Notes: a model not told the origin generated them from the sequence alone. A DNA stretch of 64,000 bases from Prorocentrum cordatum (GCA_963575745.1 CAUYUJ010001751.1:27501-91500), one strand, 5' to 3'. Shown: positions 30,756 through 42,606, numbered from the stretch's first letter. Numbers and translations are program-made.

Positions 30756-30848
30756 GGTCGCCTAAGCCCTTCGGGGAAACCCTCCAGGTAGCGGTATGGC
30801 TACCTTTCCCTCCTCTGAGAAACCTGGCGGTGACCCCCCTTCGGCACT

Positions 30849-30986
30849 GCATGAGAGGTAGTCTTCCAGCGCGTCCGCGAAGGCCACCGGGTCCTCCGCG
30901 TCGCGGGCCATGGCGGAGCCCTGCAGCTGCACGGCCAGGGCGGGCGAGGCCTCCCACGGGCTCCGCGGCGACGACGCCGACGGCAT
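30849..30986 (-). CDS. Exon-like fragment
   Basis: A 46-codon minus-strand stretch encodes WEASPALAVQLQGSAMARDA followed by EDPVAFADALEDYLSC. It looks like ordinary globular protein, unlike the neighbouring Arg/Pro-rich frames. It begins with ATG at 30986, though this could equally be an internal exon. The right splice border is unclear (CATGCAGTG, a possible GC donor). No family recognised. Confidence 0.35.
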
Positions 30987-31084
30987 CGACTCGGAGGATC
31001 ACTGCTGGCGCTTCGGCAGGATCGGCCGACATCGAATCGGGAAATCGGGTCGCATCCCAGACCTCCTCGCGCTGTGAAAAAAAT

Positions 31085-31430
31085 CAGGACGGAAGGTGTT
31101 TCACTATTTTCGGGCTCCCGGGGTCCTTTCTGGGCCTCGGGGTCTTCAAAAAACGACTCAGGATGAAAAACCGGTCCCCGGGAAGGGGTCCAGACTTCTG
31201 GGGGCATGTCACTACAAAATTCGCCATGTCGGGGGTCTGGGATCGCATCGGAATGTAAATCGGACCCGGCCGCATCGGCACGGAGTCGGAATCGAATCGG
31301 ATTGGCCGCGCCAGGACGCACAACAGCGCCAGGCACGCGTCGGGCCGAATCGGATCCAAGGTCGGAATCGAATCGGATCGGACCCGCCGGCATCGGTACC
31401 GAATCGGACCGATCGGATCGAAGTGGGGAA
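31085..31430. repeat. Family D copy and AATCGG-rich block
   Basis: 31085-31225 is an inverted family D copy (GACTCAGGATGAAAAACCGG, CCGGGAAGGGGTCCAGACTT). 31240-31430 is a dense run of AATCGG, GAATCG and CATCGG words like the one at 12105-12310. Confidence 0.65.
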
Positions 31431-31740
31431 TTCGCTTCGGGGGGTGCTTGCCACTGCGGCCGGAACGAGGGGGTCCAGAATCAGGCAGCAACTCACGGAA
31501 GCTTCTGGTCGCCCCCGTGGCGCCCACTGGCGCGCGCAAAGCCGGCGCATCTCCCTCACATGTCGCTACTATTCGGCGCTGTGGGTCGCTACCGGGCACT
31601 CCTTGGACCCTTTTCGGAGCGTCTGGGCGTTACTTGGCTATGGAGCGCTGTTTGGCGCTGCTGAGGGCTGTGGGACGCCATTCGCAGACATACATTCTAT
31701 CCGAGACCACCGGAGCTCCCGAGCTGTACGATCTAACCGC

Positions 31741-31825
31741 TCGCCATCGCTCGGACGTCCATTCCCCATGGATTTTTCCCCAGCTTGGCCCCCAGCACGC
31801 CCCCAAAGGCCATCGAGAGGCCTCC
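31741..31825. mobile_element. TIR element family B, left end only
   Basis: Begins CGCCATCGCTCGGACGTCCA and stays recognisable up to GGCCATCGAGAGG. The right end is missing where the (TCC)n tract starts. Confidence 0.6.
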
Positions 31826-32345
31826 TCCTCCTCCTTCTCCTCCTCCTCCTCGCTTCTAGATCCTACGCTACCGCTTCCTCCTCCTCCTCCTCCTCCTCCT
31901 CCTCCTCCTCCTCCTCCTCCTCCTCCTCCTCTCCTCTCCTCCTCCTCTCCTCCTCCTCCTCTCCTCCTCCTCCTCCTCCTCCTCTCTCCTCCTCCTCCTC
32001 CTCTCCTCCTCCTCCTCCTCCTCCTCTCCTCCTCCACCTCCTCCTCCTCCTCCTCCTCCTCCTCCTCCTCCTCCTCCTCCTCCTCCTCCTCCTCCTCCTC
32101 CTCCCCTCCTCCTCTCCTCCTCCTCCTCCTCCTCCTCCTCCTCCTCCTCCTCTCCTCCTCCTCCTCCTCCTCCTCCTCCTCCTCCTCCTCCTCTCCTCTC
32201 CCTCCTCCTCGCGCCTCTCTTCCTCCTCCTCCTCCTCCTCCTCCTCTCCTCCTCCCTCCTCCTCCTCCTCCCCTCCTCCTCCTCCCTCCCACCTCCTCCA
32301 CCTCCTCCACCTCCGCCTCCTCCTCCTCCTCCTCCTCCTCCAACC
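31826..32345. repeat. (TCC)n microsatellite, about 520 bp
   Basis: TCC triplets with many phase slips. All long open frames here come from the repeat. Confidence 0.96.
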
Positions 32346-32352
32346 CCTCCTC

Positions 32353-32460
32353 CCCCTGGAGCCTCCACACCCAGCCGCCCGACGCCAGGATCTGTTCCGC
32401 AACCTCGACCCTCAGAGGGCTCGACCCAATCCCCCCAGCGACGGGCTCGTCATCCCGCAC
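32353..32460 (-). CDS. Weak exon-like fragment
   Basis: A minus-strand frame starting at ATG 32460 encodes MRDDEPVAGGIGSSPLRVEV then AEQILASGGWVWRLQG before running into poly-Glu from the GGA repeat. It looks protein-like but has no recognised domain and no clear splice borders. Confidence 0.2.
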
Positions 32461-32787
32461 CGTTTATTCTGACGGCCCCAAAGGCCGGGTGGAGGCCCCC
32501 CTGGCGGCCAGACATGCCTCCAGACCTCCCGTCGTGATTTTTGCTCCCAGCTCGAGGGGGTCTGAGGACATGCCTCCTCTCACAACGACCGACGGGTGCG
32601 CCCCTCCCCCACATAGGGAGCCCACAAAGGACGTACGCGCCCAGCTATGTACATGAACACGGCGCCTCGATCCGCGAGACCAGCCGCGTTATACGAACAT
32701 TTGCGCGATGCGTACTCTCGAAACCAGCGTGGATTCATGTACGTGCACGTCCTTCTGTCGCTCCTGACCACAGGCCGCCCCGCGGAC

Positions 32788-32880
32788 CCTGCCGTTCACG
32801 GCGGTCCGGACGACGTCCCCCTGGCGCTTCTGCTTGACGTCCTCGTAGCGGCCCAGCAGCGAGTCCAGCGAGGACGCTGC
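32788..32880 (-). CDS. Candidate 93-nt internal exon
   Basis: Exactly 31 codons on the minus strand (AASSLDSLLGRYEDVKQKRQ then GDVVRTAVNGR). It is bounded by AG at 32882-32881 and GT at 32787-32786, phase 0 on both sides. The composition is that of a helical soluble protein. Repeat E lies just upstream (within about 40 nt). Likely part of an intron-containing gene on the minus strand; family unknown. Confidence 0.4.
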
Positions 32881-32916
32881 CTCCTCCCCGTGTCGAGGAG
32901 CGGCTCAAAGTGAAGG

Positions 32917-33078
32917 GGCCCAGGGGCACACAAGCATAAAAAGACACACATCCCAGGACTCCTCACATGTTTCCACACATCTTCTGGCCTTGTTCGTCTC
33001 CACGTGTTCTGGATGTGTTCATAATTTGGGAGGCGGAGTTGATTTGCGTCTGTGTCGACGTGTCCCTCCTGATTTTCT
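32917..33078 (-). repeat. Dispersed repeat family E, copy 2 (diverged)
   Basis: Shares the outline of copy 1: GTGAAGGGGCCCAGGGGCAC, several CACATGTTTCC/CACATCTTCTGG words, a TTGCGTCTGTGTCGACGTGT block and a CTCCTGATTTTC end. AT-rich DNA with oligo(A) follows to about 33145. Confidence 0.55.
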
Positions 33079-33396
33079 TAAGCAATAAATTAAATATATA
33101 ATATATTTCTATGTGAAGAAAAAACAAAAACAAACAAAAAAAACTAGGTCCGGGCGCTGCAAACTCTTCGCGCCAGGCGTGTTCGCCCAGTGTCGGGCAA
33201 CGGGGGACCTCGGTGAGCTCCGGAAGCGGCAGGGCCGCTTGTTTGCCGGATGCGAACAAAAACAAACTCTGGAGCATAAAAACGGAGCACAAAGATGGGT
33301 CTGGGGCCCAAGTCGCAAGTTTTCGCGATGCTGCAGTCCTTTCGCACATTCGGAACTCGGGGAGGCTGGCGGCGGGCGACCGACCGAAGGCATGGC

Positions 33397-33705
33397 TCCT
33401 CCTCCTCCTCCTCCTCCTCCTCCTCCTCCTCCTCCTCCTCTCCCTCCTCCTCTTGCTCCCCTCCTCCTCCTCCTCCTCCTCCTTCTCCTCCTCCTCCTCC
33501 TCCGCCTCTTCTCATCCCCTCTCCTCCACCTCCTCACCTCTCCTCCACCTCCTCCCCTCCTCCCCCTCTCTTCCTCCTTCTTTTCTCCTCCTCCTCCTCC
33601 TCTTCCTCCTCTTCCTTCTCCTCATCCTCGTCCTCCTTCTCTTCCTCCTCCTTCTCCTCCTCTTCTTCCTCCTCGTTCTCCTCTTCCTCCTCCCCCTCGA
33701 CTCGA
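33397..33705. repeat. (TCC)n microsatellite with TTCTCC interruptions
   Basis: Pyrimidine triplet repeat, increasingly interrupted toward the right. Confidence 0.95.
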
Positions 33706-34970
33706 CAACGGGCACGACAACGACGACGGCAACGCCCCCGATGTCAGAAACCCATAACCATACACCAAGCGTGTCCTTAAGATTCCCCATGTCCGCTCCC
33801 TCCTAGACTCTCGGTTAGGAGACAACTTTTGGGAGGTCTTCCTCAGAAGCAGTTTAGGCCCGATTAAGGGACCATCATGCCGAATTAAAGCGGATTCGGC
33901 CTAAAAGGAAGCTGGAGCAAGCGGGGCTCAATCAGATTGAGCGGGAACCGGCCGGCGTAGGACGGCTTCGACCGCGGATATACCAACGCCGATTCGGAAT
34001 TCAACCTCCCAGGAATTGCAAGCGAATCCTAAGGCACCGGGGCATCGGCCCCTCAGGCGATGGAGATGCACAACCAAGCTGCTACCACAAAGAGCGCAAA
34101 ATGAGGAACGAAACCCCTCATTGGCGCCACAGTGAGCGTGCCAGAGGAGCAACCACGGAAGGACCAGAGGAAACAGCGAACCCCTGCCGAGCCCGAGCCG
34201 CTCCTCACTCCAGCGCCCGATATCGGCGATACACCGCCGATAAAGCGGCGATAAAGCGGGATGAGCTCTCAGGCCCCTGTCGGCGATCAATGGGCGATAA
34301 GAGGTCGAGGAATTTTTCCCTTGAGTTTGTCCCCAGATGGTTTTCGGATCAAAAGTTTGGAACGCACTCGGCAAATCGCAACTGCCAGATCGAATCCCGC
34401 GGCTGGAAAACCGACGACGACAACTGTCGAACATCTCCAATCTCGACCAACCGACCCTAATTTCGAACCGCCGCATGTCGGTTGATTTTCCGACTCCGAA
34501 TTGCCGGACATACACCCCAAACGATGCGAGGACATTTCTGCCTCGGAAGCGTAGGGCGGATATTATAAGAAAGCATGGGCGTAACATTGACGGCAAACTC
34601 GGGCGCACATCGACATCACATGAGCGTGAAAAGTAAAACGGATATGTCCGCAGCACCGATCAACTCACTCGATAGAGCGAGCGGATCCGAGGTCAAAGAA
34701 TCTCCCCCCCTGTCCGACCTGGATGTCCTGACTCGCCGTTCCTTGTCCCTACCATTCTCACCTCTTCCGTCATCGTCATGTTCCCTCCCTCGCCCGTGTC
34801 AGAGGCCATCCCGTTCCCTCCATTCGTCCTGGCAGCCCCTCCTCGCCCCAGCATCCCACATGTGCCACTTTTCGGATAGCTCCCCCCCTCTCGCCCTCTC
34901 TCTTTCTCGTCCTCACCCGATATTATAATTTTCTCCCTTTTGCATCTAGATCCCTATATGCTTGTTTACT
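33706..34970. other. No gene recognised
   Basis: About 1.2 kb of less GC-rich, non-simple sequence. It has recurring short words (GCCGAT, CGATAA, CGATTCGG) but no fixed period and no convincing ORF or domain on either strand. Confidence 0.45.
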
Positions 34971-35770
34971 TATTTATTTCTCTCTCTCTCTCTCTCTCTG
35001 GTTGTCTCTCTTTCTGTTTTTCGTAATGTGTCTCGATATCTCTCCCGCGTCGGCCGCGCGCAAGAGTGACCGCAGGCGACACTGACCCTTGGTGCGCGGC
35101 CCGCAGATCCTGGCATGCGGCGCGGCAGTAGCGGCCTGCGCGCTGGGGGCTGGCCGCCCCGCGCCCACCCGAAAGCCGCGCGCCGAAAGCCACTCTGGCG
35201 AAGGGCCACTCTTGACCGCCAGCCAGGGTCGCTCCACCCCCATCCCCCATCAAGATTCCGAGGTACTTCGTGGCCGGCCCGATCGAAATCTAAAAAAAAA
35301 CCCACTCTGGGACTTCCGTGCACAGGAAGCGGCGACTTCGAGGAGCGATGTCCCCAGTGGCTTGGCGCGACACTGGCACCAGGCAGCAAATCTTGGGCTG
35401 GAGGAGGAGGCCAGCAAGAGCAGCAGCAAGAGGGGCACGCGATTCGGAGACGAATCTTTGGGGACGGTTGGAAATGCAGGCTCGACGGCCCCGTGGCCCT
35501 CGCAGTGGCGGGGGCGGGGAGCTCGACCCAGAGGGCTGACAACCCGGGATGGCCCCCGAGCCGCGTGGGAGGCCAGGGAGAAGCCCGAGGGCTGACAATT
35601 CGGAGCGGCGGAGGTGGCTATTCGGACTGGTCGAAAGCACCCCCTGCCCTCTGGCGCGGGCGTCTTGCAGTCCTGGGGGGGGGACGAAAACCGACCAGCG
35701 ACGACGAGGACGAGAACGACGGCGCACTGTGGATGACATAAAGGGGGGTGCTGCGCAAGCGGCTCGCAGT
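34971..35770. other. (TC)n tract and unassigned GC-rich DNA
   Basis: A (CT)n run lies at 34980-35000. The remainder has open frames on both strands without recognisable domains. Nothing more can be supported. Confidence 0.45.
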
Positions 35771-35779
35771 CCCAGGGAA

Positions 35780-35781
35780 TG

Positions 35782-35863
<82 letters not shown>

Positions 35864-35916
35864 CCCCTCGAAGACGGCATGATGGGAGAAAGGAAGGGGT
35901 GGACGACGACGACGAC

Positions 35917-36012
<96 letters not shown>

Positions 36013-36167
36013 CCCTATGCGGATGGCAATGGGGGGAAGGGCTGCGCGGACGTCCTAAAGTCCTGGGCAACAACGACGACGACGACAATGACGAACAACG
36101 ACGACGACGCGGACGACGACGATGCCGACGACGAGGACGAACAACGACGACGGGATGACGACCGACC

Positions 36168-36235
<68 letters not shown>

Positions 36236-36373
36236 GACAGGACGACGACCACGACCACGACGACGGAACGACGACCACGACAACGACCACGACCACGACC
36301 ACGTCCACGACAATCACGACGACCACGACCGCGACGACGACGACGAGGACGAATGACGACGAAAACGATGAAA

Positions 36374-36422
<49 letters not shown>

Positions 36423-36429
36423 CGGGACG

Positions 36430-36472
<43 letters not shown>

Positions 36473-36480
36473 GATGACGA
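35780..36480. repeat. (GAC)n/(CGA)n microsatellite complex
   Basis: Three blocks of GAC-type triplets (about 35780-35862, 35905-36012 and 36060-36480) with GAGGAC and CCACGA hexamer sub-blocks, separated by two short unique segments. The Asp-, Thr- and Arg-rich open frames are by-products. Confidence 0.95.
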
Positions 36481-36579
36481 CCGACGGTATGACGACGACC
36501 AACCCGACGCCCACAAAAATCTGGCGGAGGGGGCGATGAAAACGCCCCCCACAGCTGATTCATCTGTTTTCTGCATTGC

Positions 36580-36770
36580 GCCCCTAAGGTCTGATGCTGC
36601 AGCCAAAAATGCGACATCGCAAAAAAACACCACCGGATCCCCTGACCACATCGTTCTGCGCCATTTCTCGAGCCGGGTCGACCTGTAAGGGCCCCACAAG
36701 GCCCGAAACTCGGCGACAAGGCAAGTTGCGAGACAACGGCAGCGCCCACACCTGAAGGCCTCTCGCTCTC
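36580..36770 (+). repeat. Dispersed repeat family F, copy 2
   Basis: Matches 18690-18870 (GCGCCATTTCTCGAGCCGGG, AGGGCCCCACAAGGCCCGAA). Followed by a (TC)n run at about 36762-36790 and a family G block near 36830-36935. Confidence 0.6.
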
Positions 36771-36953
36771 TCTCTCTCTCTCTCTCTCATTTCACATTGC
36801 CCCTGACTCGGGAGACCAAACGGTACAGATACCGCTACTCTCCAGACCTCTCCCGGGGCGCCTTCCGACCAGCATCTCGAGGCGAATCCAGCGGCGGCCT
36901 CCCAGGAGGCCCCAAAAGTGGGGACAACGAGGCAGGGGCAGCCGTGTGGGCAC

Positions 36954-37325
36954 CTTCCCCAACGCTGGCGGGCCGCTCCTCCAGCCGCGCGCGCGTGGCC
37001 GCCGCGCCGGCCGCCGCCGCGGGCCGCGCGCCCGCGAGCGCCGCCGCCGCCGGCAGCCCCAGCGCGGCGCGCCGCGCCCAGCGCGCGGAGGCCCGCGGGC
37101 GGCCCGCGCCGCCCGCGGCGGCCGCGGCGGCGGGCCGCGAGCCGCCGCCGCCGCCGCCGCGGGCGGGCCGCAGGCCGCGGCGGGCGGCCGCTGCACGCCG
37201 CAGCCGCGGCCGCCGCCGCGGCCGCGGGGCCGCGCGAGGGCGGCCGCCGCGGCGGCCGCCGCGGCCAGCAGCTGGGCCGCGGGCGGCGCGCGGCGAGGCC
37301 GCGAGGGGCGGGCGGCGCGGCCCAT
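36954..37325 (-). CDS. Extremely GC-rich Ala/Arg-rich reading frame, possible first exon
   Basis: The minus-strand frame opens at ATG 37325 (MGRAARPSRPRRAPPAAQLL then ten Ala/Leu residues). It runs 124 codons to LGK, directly followed by GT at 36953-36952, phase 0. The Arg-then-hydrophobic-Ala start recalls targeting peptides, but the whole region is almost pure G+C and would give open frames by chance. The strands compete: the plus strand is also open. Low confidence. Confidence 0.2.
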
Positions 37326-37357
37326 GCGGGCGGGGCGGCGCGGGGCCCTGGCGTCAG

Positions 37358-37656
37358 GTCGGGCAGGTCCTCCTACAGACGGACTTTGATGAAGAGGCCC
37401 TGGGACACACAAATAAATACACACAAATAAAAAGAGTCCCCATATTTTCCCATATTTTCTGGGTTTCTGTCTTCCCCCCCACTGCCCATATGTTCCCATA
37501 TTTTCTGCGGAATCGACGATTAATTGTGTCTGTGTGTTTTTTCCTCTCCTGATTTGACCGAAAAAGTAAGGTCGTCAAGAGAGCACGGAGAAGCGTTCCC
37601 AGACGGTGTTCAGCTCTTCTTTTGCAGAGACTTCTCCTGTAGAGGGACGCGCCCGA
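37358..37656. mobile_element. TIR element family A, copy 5, with repeat E inside
   Basis: The left end GTCGGGCAGGTCCTCCTACA and right end CTCCTGTAGAGGGACGCGCC-CGAC pair like the other family A elements. It is longer (299 bp) because it contains a copy of repeat E at 37401-37557. So either E inserted into A or the two travel together. Confidence 0.75.
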
Positions 37657-37713
37657 CTCAACCCTACCGGCCCTGAGGTCCGGGCGCTGCAGTTTGTCCA
37701 CGCCGGGCATCTC

Positions 37714-37842
37714 GCCCCATCGCTCGGCCGTGCATTCCCCGTGCATGTTTGTCGATTTCGTGCGTGCTTTTTCGTGGGCGGATCCAAGATGCTCCTCGAT
37801 GGCCCTCGCCGAAAGAAAAGTGCACACGTCCGAGCGGTGCCA
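37714..37842. mobile_element. TIR element family B, copy 4
   Basis: The left end CCCATCGCTCGGCCGTGCAT and right end GCACACGTCCGAGCGGTGCC are inverted repeats. 129 bp, with the family interior GCTCCTCGATGGCCCTCGCC. Confidence 0.8.
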
Positions 37843-38126
37843 AGGCATGAGCACGGGTCCCCCGTGCCAGCCCGCTCTTCGAGGCGGAGGCTCTCTGCAG
37901 CTGAGGCCTTCTCCCCGCTCCCTCCTCTCTGCGGCCGCCCTCCTCCTGCCTGCGTGTGCCCAGAGCTCGGCACAGCCCGCCGGCCATTCGAACGCACCAG
38001 CAACCGCTGGCGCTGCAGACCAAGAAATGTTCGCCCAGCTTCGAGCCCCAGGGCCATCACGGAGCGATCCGGCCCGAAAGGCGCCGCAGAAAGGTGGGGT
38101 CCAGGGCTCTGGCCGTGGTGTTGTTC

Positions 38127-38290
38127 GAGGAGGAGAAGGAGGAGGAGGAGGAGGAGGAGGAAGAGGAGGAGGAAGAGGAGGAGGAAGAGGAGGAGGACTG
38201 ATAGGAGGAGGAGGAGGAGGAGGAAGAGGAGGAGGAGGGAGGAGGAGGAGGAGGAGGAAGAGGAGGAGGAAGAGGAAGAAGAAGGAGAGG
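38127..38290. repeat. (GGA)n microsatellite
   Basis: GGA/AGA triplets. The opposite-strand (TCC)n tract lies 250 bp further right, so the two could form a large hairpin. Confidence 0.9.
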
Positions 38291-38539
38291 TCCAACTTTC
38301 TCGCAACGTGGGACCTCAGGGAGGGGGGTGGTCGCCAGGGCACGGCGGGGGTGCCCGCCCTGGGCCCTCACTCCCCGGCGGGGAGCATCGGCCGCGGCGG
38401 CCCGCCCGCCTGGAGCAAGAACGGCTACATGTGCTCAGAGAGGACGTCGCCCCCCCTCCGCCGCCGGGGGGGGGCGCCCCCTCCGAGGCCGGACCTCGGT
38501 TCCGCAGGATCTGTGTGGACCTCGCCTGGGGAGGGGGGG

Positions 38540-38720
38540 CCTCCTCCTCCTCCTCCTCCCCCTCCTCCTCCTCCTCCTCTCCTCCTCCTCCTTCTCCTCC
38601 TCTCCCCTCCTCCTCCTATCCCTCCTCCTCCTCCTCCTATCCCTCCTCCTCCATCCCTCCTCCTCCTCCTCCTATCCCTCCTCCTCCTCCTCCTATATCC
38701 CTCCTCCCTCCTCCTCCTCG
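38540..38720. repeat. (TCC)n microsatellite with CTATCC variant units
   Basis: TCC triplets regularly interrupted by TATCCC, giving an 18-19-bp higher-order unit. The same pattern returns at 39770-39910. Confidence 0.9.
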
Positions 38721-39314
38721 GCACCAGTAAGGTGTTTTGTTACACACATGGTTCAGAGGAGGAAATGGTACCAATACCTCTGTGGGCCGCACAGAAACAC
38801 ACGAGTACTGTATGTCCTCCTTGGAGACCCGCGTCCGACCCGAACAGAGAGTGAACCCATCTTGTAGTACACCGTGCATATACTCACAGATCTCTCGGTA
38901 AGTGAGTCGCCCCTGGGGGGGCGACGCACAAATATATTATTAGTACGTATCAGTAACGGTGACGCCGACTATAACTCGATCTACATGGCCTCACCCTCGC
39001 AAGTCGACTGGAAACAAGCCGTCAAGCCCTCAGGGATGGGCAGGGCTTTTTGTCGGCGGCGAGGAGGGACAATTGATGTCAATGATGCGCAACATGTTGT
39101 TGACCTTTACAGCCTTGGACCGTCATGAGACTTGCAGCACGCATAGTAGTCGACGTCGAATGCGAGACGCCATTCCGCTACAAGCTGGAGGCCCTGATCG
39201 TCCATGCTCCACCACCTCCACCTGTGCCTTCCCACTCCTCATCCTCCGCGTCTGCCCTCATCCTCCTCGTTTTTCCTGTCCTCGCCTCCTCCTCGTCATC
39301 ATCATCCTCATCAG

Positions 39315-39370
<56 letters not shown>

Positions 39371-39565
39371 GCCTCATCATCACCCTCGTCATCATCAGCA
39401 GCACCATCTTATTCATCATCATCACCATCATCATACTCAGCATCATCATCAGCATCATCATCATTGCCATCATCAGCATCATAATCATCGCCATCATCGT
39501 CATCTGCATCATCATCCTCGTCATCAGCATCATCATCATCATCATCATCATCCTCCTCCTCCTCC

Positions 39566-39598
<33 letters not shown>

Positions 39599-40680
39599 GC
39601 ATCAGCATCAGCATCAGCATCAGCATCAGCATCAGCATCATCACATCATCATCCTCGTCACCCCCGTTGTCGTCCTCCTCCTCCTTCTCTTCCTCCACCT
39701 CCCCGTACTCCTAGACCTTCTCTTCCTCCTCCTCCTCCTCATCATCATCATCATCCTCCTCCCTCACCCTTCCTCCTCCTCCTCCTCCTCCTCCTCCTCC
39801 TATCCCTCCTCCTCCTCCTCCTATCCCTCCTCCTCCTCCTCCTATCCCTCCTCCTCCTCCCTCCTCCTCCTCCTATCCCTCCTCCTCCTCCTCCTATCCC
39901 TCCTCCCTCCTCCTCCTCGGCACCAGTAAGGTGTTTTGTTACACACATGGTTCAGAGGAGGAAATGGTACCAATACCTCTGTGGGCCGCACAGAAACACA
40001 CGAGTACTGTATGTCCTCCTTGGAGACCCGCGTCCGACCCGAACAGAGAGTGAACCCATCTTGTAGTACACCGTGCATATACTCACAGATCTCTCGGTAA
40101 GTGAGTCGCCCCTGGGGGGGCGACGCACAAATATATTATTAGTACGTATCAATAACGGTGACGCCGACTATAACTCGATCTACATGGCCTCACCCTCGCA
40201 AGTCGACTGGAAACAAGCCGTCAAGCCCTCAGGGATGGGCAGGGCTTTTTGTCGGCGGCGAGGAGGGACAATTGATGTCAATGATGCGCAACATGTTGTT
40301 GACCTTTACAGCCTTGGACCGTCATGAGACTTGCAGCACGCATAGTAGTCGACGTCGAATGCGAGACGCCATTCCGCTACAAGCTGGAGGCCCTGATCGT
40401 CCATGCTCCACCACCTCCACCTGTGCCTTCCCACTCCTCATCCTCCGCGTCTGCCCTCATCCTCCTCGTTTTTCCTGTCCTCGCCTCCTCCTCGTCATCA
40501 TCCTCATCATCAACATCATCATCATCATCAGCCTCATCATCACCCTCGTCATCATCAGCAGCACCATCTTATTCATCATCATCACCATCATCATACTCAG
40601 CATCATCATCAGCATCATCACCATTACCATCATCAGCATCATAATCATCGCCATAATCGTCATCAGCATCATCATCCTCG

Positions 40681-40723
<43 letters not shown>

Positions 40724-40960
40724 TATCATCATCAGCATCATCATCAGCATCAGCATCAGCATCAGCATCATCACATCATCATCCTCGTCACCCCCGTTGT
40801 CGTCCTCCTCCTCCTCCTCTTCCTCCACCTCCCCGTACTCCTAGACCTTCTCTTCCTCCTCCTCCTCCTCATCATCATCATCCTCCTCCCTCACCCTCTT
40901 CCTCCTCCTCCTTCTCCTCCGCATCCTCCTTCTTCTCCTCCGCCTCATCCTCCTCCTCTA
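38714..40960 (+). repeat. Tandem duplication, period ~1199 bp
   Basis: The unit starting at CTCGGCACCAGTAAGGTGTT (about 38717) is repeated from about 39916. The unique 5' half of about 500 bp is almost identical, including TTACACACATGGTTCAGAGG and the family H block (38785-38970 and 39985-40170). The 3' half is a CAT/TCC microsatellite whose length differs between units. The duplication is therefore recent. No gene is evident in the unique half. Confidence 0.92.
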
Positions 40961-40984
40961 CAGGAACAAATGAAAGCTACAGAA

Positions 40985-41210
40985 ACATCGTTTCTCAGAG
41001 GTCCGTGCGGATTTCTTGAATCTGCGTTGACCCTCCCTGGCGCGCGGAGCGCGCCAGGGGCTTCTTAGAGGCCCGTGCAGATTTCTTGTATCCGCATTGC
41101 CCCCCTCCCTAGCGCGCGGAGCGCGCCAGGATCGGCGCCAGAGGCGTCGCCAGGGGGGCTCAAAGCCGATCCAAGAAATCCGCGCGAAGCTGCAAGAAAG
41201 CATGTGTATG
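40985..41210 (+). repeat. Hairpin repeat family L, copies 2 and 3
   Basis: Two adjacent related units each have AGAGGYCCGTGCRGATTTCT and GCGCGCGGAGCGCGCCAGG. They are followed by GGCGCCAGAGGCGTCGCCAG and AAGAAATCCGCGCG, the latter inverted relative to the first word. Similar to 11870-11990. Confidence 0.6.
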
Positions 41211-41423
41211 CCGTTTCTTGCGATTCGATCCTCAGCCTCAGCCCTCCGCCCTCAGCCTCCTCCCTCCCTCCAGCGGAGGATAAGAAAACGCGCAAGGGCG
41301 CATCCGACACACCCTCTCCCTCCTCCTCCCTCCATCATTGGGGACGCAACACGGCCTCAGCACACCGTGAACGATGAGTCCGCGGGTTGCTGGGGTTGCT
41401 GGACCCCGAATTCAAAATTAGAG

Positions 41424-41600
41424 GTCTCCCAGATGGGGTCGGAAAAGATCGGGTCGGAGGATCGCGCCGCCTCGCCGGTACATCGGCGACGCCAGCGTGG
41501 AGAAAATCGGGCTCCACATCGAGCCGCATCGCCGATGCATCGGCGATACGGCGCGAACCTCCGACCCCATCTGCTCGGACCCCCTCTGGGAGGCCTAGTA
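41424..41600. mobile_element. Long inverted-repeat element J, copy 2
   Basis: The left arm GGTCTCCCAGATGGGGTCGG and the right arm, read in reverse, GGCCTCCCAGAGGGGGTCCG pair for about 70 bp through CGGAGGATCGCGCCGCCTCG. 177 bp, no ORF. Confidence 0.75.
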
Positions 41601-41682
41601 GCACGAGTGGAGCGATATGTCCAGGCGAGGTGAGTCCGCGCGCTGGGGCGCGTGACCCCGGCACTGCTGCACTGGACCCAGA

Positions 41683-41820
41683 CCCCCGACGTCATGATTT
41701 GTTCATTACGTCGACCCCTGGAGGTCTCGATGCATTGCCCTGGACCGGTTTCTCCTCCTGATTCGTCTGTTGACGCTCCCGAGGGCCGGTATAGGGGCCC
41801 CCAGATGCCGAAGATAGCAA
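41683..41820 (+). repeat. Dispersed repeat family D, copy at 41.7 kb
   Basis: CCCCCGACGTCATGATTTGT, CCCCTGGAGGTCTCGATGCA and GGACCGGTTTCTCCTCCTGA align with 6850-6975. Confidence 0.6.
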
Positions 41821-41929
41821 CCACCGGCGCCTTGAGCACCCGACCGGCGGCGGAAATGCGCAAATGAAGGCCGTGAAATCACAAATATCATCAGCAGCAC
41901 CAGTATCAGTCTCCCTCATTATTACCATC

Positions 41930-41949
41930 ACCATCACCAGGACCAGCAC

Positions 41950-42018
<69 letters not shown>

Positions 42019-42070
42019 TATCTTCATCATCATCATCATCATCATCATCAACATCATCATCACCATCATT

Positions 42071-42115
<45 letters not shown>

Positions 42116-42523
42116 GGCAGCGTCATCAGCATCAGCATCACCATCACCAGCACCAGCGCCAGCGCCAGCGCCAATACCAGCACCATCACCAGCACCATCA
42201 TCAACATCATCATCAGCAGCATAATCACTATCATCAGCCTCGACAGCGTCATCGTCATGGTCATCGTCACCATCAATATCATCAGTATCAGCATCATCAT
42301 CATCATCTTCTTTACCATCCCCAGCACCACCACAATCATGATCATCAGCAGTAGCAGCATATTCATCACCATCACCCTCACCATCACCATCACCAGCATC
42401 ATCACCAGCACCATCAGCACCATCATGGTCATCATCATCAGCAGCAGAAGCAGCATCATCAGCAGCCTGGACAGCGTCATCGTCATCGTCATCGCCGTCC
42501 ATCATCATTATCATCATCATCAT

Positions 42524-42556
<33 letters not shown>

Positions 42557-42606
42557 GATCATCATCATCATCATCATCATCATCATAATCATCACCAGCA
42601 CCATCC

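Noticed and set aside
35779-36477. Thr/Arg/Asp-rich frames of 188-244 codons
   Set aside because: Products of the GAC triplet complex on both strands.
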